Shown piece by piece: positions 9,071 through 17,334 of a stretch of 64,000 nucleotides of DNA. The DNA is taken from positions 2,542,001-2,606,000 of the forward strand of contig NZ_CP119794.1 of NCBI RefSeq assembly GCF_029338315.1, in the 5' to 3' direction. How positions within the stretch are numbered: position 1 is the first letter of the stretch; the number at the start of each line of letters is the position of its first letter. Under the pieces are notes generated by a model. The model was not told the DNA's origin and did no database searches. It saw only the letters and a program-made list of their open reading frames with translations. The DNA comes from Haloarcula regularis. GTDB taxonomy: Archaea; Halobacteriota; Halobacteria; Halobacteriales; Haloarculaceae. Both the position numbers and the translations under genes were made by a program.

Positions 9071-9823
9071 TCACTCGCCGGCCAGCCAGCGGACCAGCGA
9101 CGCCCACAGCGTCGGGTAGTGCTCCCACTCGACGAACTCGGTCGGGCCCCAGTGGGGGGCACAGTCGCTCGCGAACGCCGCCGACCGCCCCTCGCCGTGA
9201 GGCCCGACGGCGAGCAGTGGGTCCTCGTCCAGGCGGGCCAGCTCGGTGGCGTCGTCGTCGACCGTGAACCGGTTGTAGCCCAGGAAGTCGGGCCACTCCT
9301 CGTCGATGGCTTCGGTCACCGGGTGGTCGCCGTCGACCGTCTCGGCGACGACGCCGTCGGGTCGCTCCACTCGGTCGTCGTGGCGCTGTAGCGTGACCGG
9401 GAGCGCCTCCTCGACGGGCGTCCCGGCGTAGTTCGCCTTCCCCTCGATGCCCTGGAAGGAGAGATAGCCGCCGATCATCAGCAGGCCGCCGCCGGCCCGG
9501 ACGTAGCTCTCAAGCAAGCCCAGTCGGTCGGCCCGCCGGGTGCCCTCGGCGAACGTCGCCGGCGGGATGGCCAGCGTATTGTAGCCGATGTCGCTCAGGA
9601 CGACAACGTCGTAGTCGGCGAGGTCGGCGGCCGTCTCCGGGAACTCCGCGGCGGCGACGTGACACGGTTGGTAGGTCGTCTCGACGCCGTCGGCCTCGAG
9701 GGCTGCCTGGACGTGGTCTATCGCCTCGGTGTAGGAGGCACTCGAGAAGGTGTCGAACCCCTTCGTGTGGTACTCGACCGTGTGCCAGGACTCGCCGACG
9801 AGAAGTGCGCTAACGTCACTCAC
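9071..9823 (-). CDS. GATase1-like protein (DUF1355/ThuA-like fold)
   Basis: Protein of 250 residues with a class I glutamine-amidotransferase-like Rossmann fold. ALLVGESWHTVEYHTKG opens the chain, VVVLSDIGYNTL and GGGLLMIGGYLSFQG form the central strands, and AFASDCAPHWG lies near the end. The nucleophile elbow of true amidotransferases (GxCxG) is not seen, so it is unlikely to hydrolyse glutamine. Such proteins occur beside sugar-catabolic operons in many microbes, where their chemistry is unproven. It is cotranscribed with the TIM-like gene (63 bp upstream) and the FGGY kinase. I give no specific function. Confidence 0.75.
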   Translation of the reverse strand: MSDVSALLVGESWHTVEYHTKGFDTFSSASYTEAIDHVQAALEADGVETTYQPCHVAAAEFPETAADLADYDVVVLSDIGYNTLAIPPATFAEGTRRADRLGLLESYVRAGGGLLMIGGYLSFQGIEGKANYAGTPVEEALPVTLQRHDDRVERPDGVVAETVDGDHPVTEAIDEEWPDFLGYNRFTVDDDATELARLDEDPLLAVGPHGEGRSAAFASDCAPHWGPTEFVEWEHYPTLWASLVRWLAGE

Positions 9824-9886
9824 GACACGAACTGTCGACCACCGGCCGCTAAGCCCTTTCGGTGGTCGCCTGACCGCCGCGACGAC

Positions 9887-10576
9887 TCACTCGAAGGTCT
9901 CGGCGATGGCGCGCAGTCGCGCCTCGGGGTCGTCGGCCAGCGAGATGGCCGAGGCCGCCCCGGTGGCGTCGGCGCCCTGCTCGAAGGCCAGGCGGACGTC
10001 CTCGGCCGTCGAGATGCCGCCGCCGACGAGCACCGTCGTCCGCGGGTTCGCCTCGTCGATGGCCGCGACGAACGCCCGGACCCGGTCGGGGTGAGTCTGG
10101 GTGATGGCGCGGTCGGTCGAGATGTCGTCGGGTTTCTCGAAGACGAGCGAGTCCGGGTCGAAGGCGGCGACGGCCCGCCCCATCTCGACGCTATCGACAC
10201 AGACGATGGAGTCTAAGTCCGCCTCGCGACAGCGTTCGATCTTCCGCTCGACGTCCGCGAGCGTGTCGCGGTTCTCGGCGTGGTTGATGACCGCGCCTTC
10301 GGCACCGGCCTCGCGGATGGTCTCGGGGAGTATCTTCCCGATGCCCCGGCCCGGTTCCGCGCTGTGGACCGCCGGCGTCGTCACGGTCAGGTCCGTCTCG
10401 GCCGCGATCATCCGGAGGTCGGGCACCTGGGGGGTGAGCACGAAGTTGGCGGCCGTCTCGGATTCGACGCGCTCTATCATGCGGGCGAACTCCAGCCCCT
10501 CCGCGCCGCCGGTTCCCGGGTATATCTTGAAGTTGATCTGGAAGTAGGGGTAGGTCAGGTTGTGCTCGCGGGTCAT
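9887..10576 (-). CDS. Triosephosphate isomerase-family protein (operon-specific paralogue)
   Basis: TIM-barrel protein of 229 residues of the short archaeal TPI type. The expected catalytic residues are visible: Lys in NFKIY near the N-terminus, His in NHAENR mid-chain and Glu in VFEKPDD, followed by the phosphate-binding end VGGGISTAEDV. An intact triad argues for an active isomerase. Its place in a sugar-acid operon with two kinases nearby suggests either handling of DHAP released by the pathway or a related ketose-phosphate isomerisation. TPI-like EryH in erythritol catabolism, an L-erythrulose-1-phosphate isomerase, is a precedent for the latter. Whether the genome has a second housekeeping tpiA cannot be seen here. 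Confidence 0.85.
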   Translation of the reverse strand: MTREHNLTYPYFQINFKIYPGTGGAEGLEFARMIERVESETAANFVLTPQVPDLRMIAAETDLTVTTPAVHSAEPGRGIGKILPETIREAGAEGAVINHAENRDTLADVERKIERCREADLDSIVCVDSVEMGRAVAAFDPDSLVFEKPDDISTDRAITQTHPDRVRAFVAAIDEANPRTTVLVGGGISTAEDVRLAFEQGADATGAASAISLADDPEARLRAIAETFE

Positions 10577-10624
10577 CGTGTCGCCCCCGCGTCCGTATTC
10601 TCCGCCGCCGTGACCGAGTGACGC

Positions 10625-11050
10625 TCACTCGAGGACAACGACGTCCACCTCCCGCTCGCGGGGCCCACAGAGTTCGAACAGCATCACCGCCTCCCAGGTC
10701 CCCAGGTCGAGTTCGCCGTCCTCCAGCAGGGTGAGGACGGGTCGCTTTATCATCGCCGAGAGGATGTGGGCGTGGGCGTTCGGCTGCTCCCCGCGGTTGA
10801 TGTGGTCCAGGTCGTGGTAGTAGCCGTCGTCAGGCGGCGCCATCTGGATGAAGTGCTGTTTCAGGTCGAAGAGCAGCTTCTCCTCGAACTCGTTGGTCGA
10901 GAGGGCCGCGGAGGTGTGGGGCGTCGAGGCCCACACGATGCCGTTCTCGACGCCGAGTTCCTCGACGGCGGCCGTGACCTCCGGCGTCACGTTCTGGATG
11001 TCGAACCGGTCGGTGCTCTCGACGGAGACCGTCTGCTTGTGTATCTGCAT
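10625..11050 (-). CDS. YjbQ-family protein (UPF0047)
   Basis: Small protein of 141 residues matching the YjbQ/UPF0047 family by STPHTSAALSTNE, a His-rich NAHAHILSAMIK segment and LGTWEAVMLFELCGPR. Family members bind a metal and have been linked to secondary thiamine-phosphate synthase activity, but their main role is uncertain. It is the first gene of the leftward operon (YjbQ, TIM, GATase1-like, FGGY kinase, enolase-type), with a TATA-like AATATTTAA about 26 bp upstream of the ATG at 11050. It is divergent from the VOC gene across a short region with a perfect palindrome. Confidence 0.88.
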   Translation of the reverse strand: MQIHKQTVSVESTDRFDIQNVTPEVTAAVEELGVENGIVWASTPHTSAALSTNEFEEKLLFDLKQHFIQMAPPDDGYYHDLDHINRGEQPNAHAHILSAMIKRPVLTLLEDGELDLGTWEAVMLFELCGPREREVDVVVLE

Positions 11051-11106
11051 ACTTCACGACTCTCGGAACCGACAGTTAAATATTCGTGTCTGCACGGTGA
11101 CGGTTC

Positions 11107-11121
11107 ACAAAACGGTTTTGT
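11107..11121. promoter_or_regulatory. Perfect palindrome ACAAAAC-G-GTTTTGT between divergent genes
   Basis: Seven-base arms with one central base, in the 94-bp gap between the YjbQ start (11050) and the VOC start (11145). Position and symmetry suggest a dimeric repressor site acting on one or both promoters. No regulator gene is adjacent, so the protein that binds it is unknown. Confidence 0.45.
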
Positions 11122-11144
11122 AGCTCGGTGCGGTCGGTGGGTAT

Positions 11145-11645
11145 ATGTCTGATTCCGAACAGGCTTACCCGCGCGTGATGGGGCACGTCGGGCTAGCCGT
11201 CAGCGACATCGAGGCGGCGTTCGAGTGGTACCAGGACGTGCTGGGCTTCACACCGGTCATGGAACCCGACACGGTCCAGGCCGGCGAGGGCCACTTCGGC
11301 AAGCTGGCCCAGGACGCCATCGGCAAAGATTTCGGCGAGATGAAGATCGCCCACATGGCCACCGGCGACCACGTCGGCTTCGAGCTGTTCGAGTTCGAGG
11401 GCGTCGAGCAGAACGATCCCGACCCGACGGAGGCCGGTCTCTCCCATTTCTGCGTTCAGGACCCCAACATCGAGGCGAAGGTCGAGGAGATCGTCGCGGC
11501 CGGCGGCGAGCGGCTGTCCTCGAAGGTCTGGCAGATATTCCCCGAGGAACCCGACTACAAGATGTGCTACTGTGCGGACCCGTGGGGGAACATATTAGAG
11601 CTCCACTCCCGGGGCTACGAGCACATGCACGCGAACAAGGTCTGA
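11145..11645 (+). CDS. VOC-superfamily protein (glyoxalase/dioxygenase fold)
   Basis: Protein of 166 residues with two beta-alpha-beta-beta-beta modules: GHVGLAVSDIEAAFEWYQDV opens the first, and LSHFCVQDPNIEA starts the second, ending in CADPWGNILELHS. Candidate metal ligands are His in GHVGL, Glu in FELFEF, His in LSHFCV and Glu in ILELHS. This is the usual two-His two-Glu set of glyoxalase I-like isomerases and epimerases. The reaction is unknown; it might handle methylglyoxal or lactaldehyde by-products of the neighbouring sugar pathway. It is transcribed alone, divergent from the YjbQ operon. Confidence 0.85.
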   Translation: MSDSEQAYPRVMGHVGLAVSDIEAAFEWYQDVLGFTPVMEPDTVQAGEGHFGKLAQDAIGKDFGEMKIAHMATGDHVGFELFEFEGVEQNDPDPTEAGLSHFCVQDPNIEAKVEEIVAAGGERLSSKVWQIFPEEPDYKMCYCADPWGNILELHSRGYEHMHANKV

Positions 11646-11681
11646 GGCTGCGCGCGTTCCGCCCAGCCCCGGGTCGCCGAT

Positions 11682-12998
11682 TCAGTAGTCCTCGGACCCG
11701 AGGTTCCCGTCCTCGAGCGTGAGGTCCCGCAGTTCGCCGACGGTCACGTCCTCGCGCGCTTCCAGTTCCGGGACGACCGCTTCGGAGACGAGCAGGTGCC
11801 CGGGCTCCATCGTGTTCGGGATGCGGGCGACCCGCAACTCGTCTGGGTCGGGTGTGCCCGTTATCGACGGCGCGAGCAACAGGGCGCTCTGGTCGTCGGG
11901 GACCACGAGCGGGATCTTCGCCCGCTTGGTCTCGCCGCTCGTGGCGATGTTGACGTAGGTGTCGCCCAGGTCCAGCTCGCGGACGAGGTCCTGGTGGACC
12001 ACGTCGGCGAGGCCGATGCCGAGGCCGTTGCCGTGCGAGGGCGGGGTCAGCGACCGGACGTACACCCGGGTGTAGGCCGGCCGGTCGGGTTCGACCTCGC
12101 CCTCGAAGTACGTGCGTCCGAGGACGTTGGTGTCCATGCCGGTGCCGCTGACCTCCTTGCCCATCTCGTCAAGGACGAGCAGGTCCAGCTCGTCGACGGG
12201 CAGCGTCGGGAGCTCCTCGTAGGCCAGCTCCAGCAACTCGGGCTCGCGGTCGAGTATCTCGTCGGTCGGGACCCCCTCGACGTGGGTCGCGCGGTCGTGG
12301 GCGTTCTCCACGAGGGCGACGCCGCCGACGACCGGGAGTTCCTCGAAGAGGATCTCGGCCCGGGCGCGGATCTCCGCGCCCATGTCGCCTTTCAGCGCGG
12401 CGTTGTGCATCATCTCCGCGCCCCGGTGTTTCCCCATCCCGATGACGGCCATCTTGCAGAGACCGGACTCGATGCGGTCGCTGAAGTCCGTGTGTGGCTT
12501 GACCCGGTTCGCGACGACGATGCCGTCGGCCTCGGTGGCCAGGCGGTCGGCGTACACCGGACTCCCGTCGCAGGTCCCGACCTCGGCGACGTCCATCGAG
12601 GACCGGATGGGACAGCCCAGCGAGTCCTCGGTCATCCCGAGGTCCGCGAGCACCTCGCGCTGGCCCTCGGCCGTCGCGCCGCCGTGGCTCCCCATCGACG
12701 GGAAGACGAAGGGATCGAAGCCCCGCGCTTGCAGGGCCTCGACGACGCCCGCGATCATCTCGGGGAAGTCGTGGATGCCCCGACTGCCGGCGGTGACGGC
12801 GATGCTGGCACCCGCGGGGAGCGAGTCGAGGTCGGCGAACCCGTCGACCGCGTCCCGGCCGGCCGCCCGCACGTCGTCGATCTCGGTGACGTCCCACTCG
12901 ACGCTGGCCGGCGCGAACTGGGGCAGGTCGTCGACGGTCACGTCGTTGGCCGTCGCGAGGCGGTCCCGATCGGGTATCCCGAGGGGTATCTCTGGCAT
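11682..12998 (-). CDS. LarA-like nickel-pincer racemase/epimerase homologue (DUF2088)
   Basis: Protein of 438 residues with the DUF2088/LarA N-terminal fold: TAGSRGIHDFPEMI, PSMGSHGGATAEGQ and RVKPHTDF followed by LCKMAVIGMGKHRG. LarA racemises lactate using a nickel-pincer nucleotide; homologues act on other 2-hydroxy acids, including gluconate and malate. The His and Lys residues in these segments would be cofactor and catalytic candidates, but I cannot align them with certainty. No LarB, LarC or LarE maturation gene is in the window. It follows the DUF1537 kinase by about 90 bp on the same strand, suggesting a two-gene operon that epimerises and phosphorylates a short acid sugar. Confidence 0.82.
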   Translation of the reverse strand: MPEIPLGIPDRDRLATANDVTVDDLPQFAPASVEWDVTEIDDVRAAGRDAVDGFADLDSLPAGASIAVTAGSRGIHDFPEMIAGVVEALQARGFDPFVFPSMGSHGGATAEGQREVLADLGMTEDSLGCPIRSSMDVAEVGTCDGSPVYADRLATEADGIVVANRVKPHTDFSDRIESGLCKMAVIGMGKHRGAEMMHNAALKGDMGAEIRARAEILFEELPVVGGVALVENAHDRATHVEGVPTDEILDREPELLELAYEELPTLPVDELDLLVLDEMGKEVSGTGMDTNVLGRTYFEGEVEPDRPAYTRVYVRSLTPPSHGNGLGIGLADVVHQDLVRELDLGDTYVNIATSGETKRAKIPLVVPDDQSALLLAPSITGTPDPDELRVARIPNTMEPGHLLVSEAVVPELEAREDVTVGELRDLTLEDGNLGSEDY

Positions 12999-13087
12999 AT
13001 CTGTGGATGCAGGCCGCCGGTATTAAGATGTGTTCCTCGTTCAGGCCGTCTCGCCGATCGTGATACCGAGTCTCGGGGGAGACTCGC

Positions 13088-14374
13088 TCATCGTTCCCCG
13101 AGAGCGTCCAGGCAGTTACTGATCGTCTCTGGCCCGCCAAACCCCCCAGCCTTGGTCGCCAGCCGGGTCCCGGCCGCGTCGCCGTCTGCGATCCACCCCA
13201 GCGGGATGCCCGTCTCGACGGCCTCCCCGGCGAGTTCGACGACGGCGGCGTCGAGCGCCCGCAGTCCCGCCACCGCGACGTCGCCACCGGTGTAGAACAG
13301 CCCCGATGGTGCCGCCGACCTGACGACGGCCGCTCCCGTCGCCGCCAGCCCGGCCGCGACGCGCTCGCGTATCTCGGCGTCCGAGAGTCCCCGGTCCCGC
13401 CCGACCGCGACGGTTCGCTCGACGGCGTCTTCGCCCGTCGCCGCCGTCACGACGGCGGGGTGCCCGCTGGCGAGGCGTTCGCTCGCCCGCTCGACTGCCG
13501 TCTCGGCGGGCCCCGGCGCGAGGACTGCCTCCGGGTCGAGTTCCACGATGGCCGCCTCGGGCAGCGCCCCGAGCTGTGCCAGCGTCGTCTCGCTCACGCT
13601 CCCGACGACGCCCAGCGGGGCTCCGGGGCGGGAGTCGGGTTCGGCTCCGGTCGCAGGCTCGGGGTCGGGAACGTGGACGTGTTTGGCCAGGCCGCCGCTG
13701 CCGACGTAGAGCGGGTCGCGCTCGGCGCCCGCCCGGGCGATGGTCGCCAGGTCGTCCTCGTCGCGGGCGTCACAGACGACGACCGGCGCGCGCTCGGCGG
13801 CCGCGATGGCCGCATCGAGGCGCTCGCGGACCCGCTTGGCACCCGCCGCGACGTCGCTCGCGGGCACGTGCTCGACGCGCCGCCCGAACCCCTCGAACAG
13901 CGCCGGCACCGCGGCCGAGGGGGCCCCCTTCTCGTCGTCGGCGTACTCCGTCTCGTCGAGCGGCGTCCCGTCGACGTAGTGGCGCCCGTCCTCGGTGGTC
14001 CGCCCGGCCTCGGGGAAGGCCGGGGCGACAAGCGCCGCGGGCGCACCGGACGCGGTGAGTGCGGCGTCTGTCTCGGCCCCGACGTTCCCCCGGAGCGTCG
14101 AGTCGACCTTCTTGTAGACCGTCTCGGCGGGCACCGACTCGACCACGTCCCGCACCGCCGCGGCCGCACGCTCGGCGTCGTCGTACCTGCTGTCGGTGTT
14201 GACCCCGACCACCGGCGACGCCGGTGTCGCGTCGCCGTGCCCGTCGGCCGGGACCGCGACGACGGCCGTCTCGTGTCCCCGCACCGCGAACCCCTGTGCC
14301 GTGTCCAGCGTCCCGGTCAGGTCGTCGGCGATTATCGTCACGAGGTGCACGTTCGAAGTCACGTCGGAGACCAC
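13088..14374 (-). CDS. Four-carbon acid sugar kinase family protein (DUF1537, OtnK/DtnK-like)
   Basis: Protein of up to 428 residues. The N-terminal substrate domain begins VTIIADDLTGTLDTA; the C-terminal nucleotide-binding domain holds GLFYTGGDVAVAGL. Known members phosphorylate threonate, erythronate or their keto forms at O4. No OtnC aldolase, OtnI isomerase or PdxA2 partner is present here, but a LarA homologue follows in the operon. The longest start is GTG 14374. A strong TATA (TTTTTATAC, minus strand, about 14384-14392) is too close to it, and a start at GTG 14362 or 14350 would fit leaderless spacing better. It probably works with the upstream sugar-acid genes. Confidence 0.85.
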   Translation of the reverse strand: MVSDVTSNVHLVTIIADDLTGTLDTAQGFAVRGHETAVVAVPADGHGDATPASPVVGVNTDSRYDDAERAAAAVRDVVESVPAETVYKKVDSTLRGNVGAETDAALTASGAPAALVAPAFPEAGRTTEDGRHYVDGTPLDETEYADDEKGAPSAAVPALFEGFGRRVEHVPASDVAAGAKRVRERLDAAIAAAERAPVVVCDARDEDDLATIARAGAERDPLYVGSGGLAKHVHVPDPEPATGAEPDSRPGAPLGVVGSVSETTLAQLGALPEAAIVELDPEAVLAPGPAETAVERASERLASGHPAVVTAATGEDAVERTVAVGRDRGLSDAEIRERVAAGLAATGAAVVRSAAPSGLFYTGGDVAVAGLRALDAAVVELAGEAVETGIPLGWIADGDAAGTRLATKAGGFGGPETISNCLDALGER

Positions 14375-14383
14375 CGTGGCCGC

Positions 14384-14393
14384 GTATAAAAAT
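14384..14393 (-). promoter_or_regulatory. TATA box for the DUF1537-LarA operon
   Basis: Minus-strand TTTTTATAC in a GC-rich context. Transcription would be expected to begin about 25 bp downstream, near 14360, which favours a start codon at 14362 or 14350 over 14374. Confidence 0.5.
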
Positions 14394-14902
14394 GGTCCCC
14401 GTCCGGGACGTCCCGCTTCGGACGTGGCGAGACCTGCGCTGCTCGCCGGTCGTCAATCGAGAACCACATTAGTGAGTATGGGACTACATTCGGGGAAATT
14501 TGAGTGGGATACCCGAATAACGGTCGGTTTTGGAATATATATTCTAACTTGGCTAAGAAATAACTCTATACCTCCCATTTTAAATATACAAACTCGAATA
14601 TGGGGCTGTAATTCGCCGAGACAACTCTAGAAATACCGACCCGGACTCGAATGCCGTGTGCCCCACCCCCCGAGCGCCGCTGACCGCCCGAAGCCACCGC
14701 CCCGGAGGTCACCGAGGTGTCGGCCACGGACCCGACCGAGCACCACCGCTCCGGCACCCCGTAATCCTCGACGCTAGCAACCAGCTGTTCCCGGGGGAGA
14801 ATCGGGCCCGTCACGGTTTCACCGTGGCGACTGGCTCGTACTCGTCCCCGCCGGCGTCGTGGACGGCCACAGGCTTATCGCCCACTCGCCCGTAGAGACG
14901 GT
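14394..14902. other. Gene-free region with a low-GC patch (about 14460-14640)
   Basis: No convincing gene in about 500 bp. The stretch 14460-14640 is clearly AT-richer than its surroundings, with runs such as GGAATATATATTC and TTTTAAATATAC. It could be a promoter or boundary region, or a remnant of foreign DNA. The short open frames here lack coding character. Confidence 0.4.
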
Positions 14903-15322
14903 ATGCTCTCGCGTGTTCTCGTTCCCATGGCCGACCCGGAGATGGGCGAGCGAGCGCTCCGGTACGCACTCGAGGCCCACCCGGACGCCGACATCACCGT
15001 CCTCCACGTGGTCGGCGAGCCGTCCGCGATGTTCGGCCAGGCGACCAGCATCGCGCTGGCAGACGACGTCGAGGCCACCGCCCGCGAGTACGCCCGTGAT
15101 GTCCTCGACCACGCCGAGGCGGTCGCTGCCGAGTACGACGCCGACGTCGACACAGAGGTCCGGACCGGCCGGCCGGGGCGGGCCATCGTCACCCGGGCCG
15201 AGGACTTCGAGACGGTCGTCATCGGCAGCCACGCCGGCACGTTCGTCGACCGCCTGTTCGTGGGCAACGTCGCCAGGACCGTCTTCCAGCGGTGTCCGGT
15301 CCCCGTCACCGTCGTCAGGTGA
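14903..15322 (+). CDS. Universal stress protein (UspA family)
   Basis: Protein of 139 residues, one UspA domain. It opens with RVLVPMADPEMGERALRYAL and contains ITVLHVVGEPS. The C-terminal ATP-binding signature appears as IGSHAGTFVDRLFVGNVART, with G-x2-G-x9-G spacing broadly conserved. Such proteins bind ATP or AMP and act in stress signalling; haloarchaeal genomes carry many copies. It stands alone between the sugar cluster and the DUF7260 gene, so context does not narrow its role. Confidence 0.92.
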   Translation: MLSRVLVPMADPEMGERALRYALEAHPDADITVLHVVGEPSAMFGQATSIALADDVEATAREYARDVLDHAEAVAAEYDADVDTEVRTGRPGRAIVTRAEDFETVVIGSHAGTFVDRLFVGNVARTVFQRCPVPVTVVR

Positions 15323-15449
15323 CCCCACGGTACTGGGCTATTGAACGCTCTGTTCGGTCGGGTGGGATATATAGCCGTCATAGCAAGTGCCTAACTCCAG
15401 GCGGCGGATCTCCCGAGCGAGTCGGTCGGCCGACGGTCGGTCGACCGCG

Positions 15450-16241
15450 ATGCAGTCCCAGGACCCAGTCATGCCAGCGACCACTCAGCCACGAATCGAA
15501 CGCGCCCTCGAGATCCTGGACAGCGAGATAACGCTTGCCACCGACGAGCGGGCGGCCTTCCGTCGGTTCCGCGCTAGACTGGCGAGCATCGACCTGGCGA
15601 CGCCCGCCGCGCCGTCGTTGGCCGGTACCGGCGGCGGGACGGTGACGCTCGGCGGCGGCGACCCGGCCCCGTCCGAGGGCATCCGGGCCGTCCGGAGCGC
15701 CTACCGTGAGACGGTGATGGCCACGCCGCACTTCGAGCGCGAGTACGACGAGTCCCTCCGGGAGCACGTGGCGGCCGAACTCGGCGCCGAGGTGGCCGCC
15801 CAGGTCGCAGACGGCGCCCGTCTCACGCCGGTCCTCTACGAGGCTCTCGAGCGGGGAAGCGAGCAGGCGATCCTGGAGCGCACCGAGTTCCTGCGGGTGC
15901 TCGAGCGCGAGCGCGAGTCGCTCCGTGAGATTCGCGACGCGCTGCACGACTGCGAGAGCGAGGCCCACGCGCTCAGCGAGGCCGTGACCGACGCGGCCGA
16001 CAGCGCCGAACTCGGTCGCATCGACGACCGCCTGGCGACACTCGAACGCGAGTGTGCGGACCTGGCCGAGCGGCGCCAGGCGTGCCTCCACGGCCGGACG
16101 GTCGGGTCGTTCTCGGGCGTCGACGCCGACAGCCTCGTCGACTTCCTCTACGAGGAGTGCGAGGCGACTTGTCCGGGCCTGGCCACCACCACGGACTGTC
16201 TCTCCTCTATCCGGGCCATCCGCCAGCGCTGTCTCCGATGA
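15450..16241 (+). CDS. Haloarchaeal DUF7260-type protein
   Basis: Protein of about 263 residues resembling the haloarchaeal DUF7260 family. It has an N-terminal helical segment (IERALEILDSEITLATDERAAF), a long middle part rich in Glu and Arg that looks coiled-coil (about residues 110-215), and a C-terminal Cys-containing end (YEECEATCPGLATTTDC). I use ATG 15450; ATG 15471 and an upstream GTG at 15387 are alternatives. A TATA-like GGATATATAG lies at about 15363-15373. Function is unknown. Confidence 0.7.
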   Translation: MQSQDPVMPATTQPRIERALEILDSEITLATDERAAFRRFRARLASIDLATPAAPSLAGTGGGTVTLGGGDPAPSEGIRAVRSAYRETVMATPHFEREYDESLREHVAAELGAEVAAQVADGARLTPVLYEALERGSEQAILERTEFLRVLERERESLREIRDALHDCESEAHALSEAVTDAADSAELGRIDDRLATLERECADLAERRQACLHGRTVGSFSGVDADSLVDFLYEECEATCPGLATTTDCLSSIRAIRQRCLR

Positions 16242-16299
16242 CGCGGGTCCCGCACACCCGCCGGTTCGTTTTAGGCCGTGCCGGCCCCAGCTTCCGCGG

Positions 16300-17112
16300 A
16301 TGAGGCGGTGGCTCGTCCACGCGACGGTGCTGGTGCTTGTCGTCAGCGCCGGCTGTTCGGCGCTGTTCGAGGACGGTCCCGACCGCGCCACCGTCACGCC
16401 GGTCGAGGTCCCCGCGGTCGAGACCCCACTCGCGCCCGGCGTGCCGGCGGCAGCGGACGGCGAGTCACGGACCGTCGAGACCGAGCGCCTGCAACGGGCC
16501 GACCGCCGGGTCCGGAACGCCTCCTCGTACCGGCTCGACCGGACCGTCACCATCGACGGGGCCGACGGACAGGTCCGTATCGAACGCGAACGACGTACGG
16601 GGCCGGACGGCGTGACCGTCGACCGCCTCTCGACGTCGACCACGGGGCTGTTCACGCCGGCGGTCCTCGAGAGCACGCTCTGGACCGACGGGCGGGTGTT
16701 CTGGATCCGCACCAGACTCATCGACCGCGAGGAGGTCCTCACCCAGCGCAACCCCAACCCCCCCGCGTTCCACGAACTCGGGCCGGCGCTCCCCGGCCGC
16801 CTCCTCGACGCGGCCGACTACCGGGTCGTGCGGGCGGGCGCGGACGGGGTAGTCCTCCGGTCGACGACGCCGATCAGCCTCTCGTGGCCAGCGGTCCCCG
16901 TCGCGCTCCCGGACCGTCACAACGGCACCGCCTGGCTGACGGTCAGGCGCGACGGCCTCGTCGTCGAGACCGTCTTCCGCTACCGGGCGACCTTCGACGA
17001 CGAGCCCGTGCTGGTCACCGTCCGCCAGCGGGTCTCTGCGGTCAACGAGACGACCGTCGACCGGCCCGCATGGGCTGAAGACGACCGGACGGGGATACCG
17101 GTGGGCGCGTAG
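16300..17112 (+). CDS. Putative secreted lipoprotein, haloarchaeal
   Basis: Protein of 270 residues. The signal peptide MRRWLVHATVLVLVVSAGCS has a lipobox with Cys at residue 19. The body is beta-rich and resembles haloarchaeal lipoproteins with outer-membrane-LolA-like folds (for example SSYRLDRTVTIDGADGQ and LWTDGRVFWIRT), though I cannot prove the fold. The ATG at 16300 was chosen because it begins the signal peptide exactly; the frame extends upstream inside the preceding gene. It is 58 bp downstream of the DUF7260 gene. Expected outside the membrane; function unknown. Confidence 0.78.
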   Translation: MRRWLVHATVLVLVVSAGCSALFEDGPDRATVTPVEVPAVETPLAPGVPAAADGESRTVETERLQRADRRVRNASSYRLDRTVTIDGADGQVRIERERRTGPDGVTVDRLSTSTTGLFTPAVLESTLWTDGRVFWIRTRLIDREEVLTQRNPNPPAFHELGPALPGRLLDAADYRVVRAGADGVVLRSTTPISLSWPAVPVALPDRHNGTAWLTVRRDGLVVETVFRYRATFDDEPVLVTVRQRVSAVNETTVDRPAWAEDDRTGIPVGA

Positions 17113-17334
17113 CTGGTCGAACTCTACGGCTGACGCGCACCCGTTCCGGGCGGAGAGGGGTGCGATCGCCAAAATTCGCCCCGCGGTGACGCCGACGGTG
17201 GCTCGCACCGGATGCAACCGCCGGGGCCGACGACTGACTTCCCCCCGGGCGCGTCTGCTGGGCACCGCTATCCGGTGTGTTCGACCGCCGTCCCGCCGGC
17301 GAGTATTTGAGGCCACCCGACGAACGTCACCGAC

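Noticed and set aside
15378..16757. 459-codon minus frame across two genes
   Set aside because: It overlaps two well-supported plus-strand genes and has no motif.
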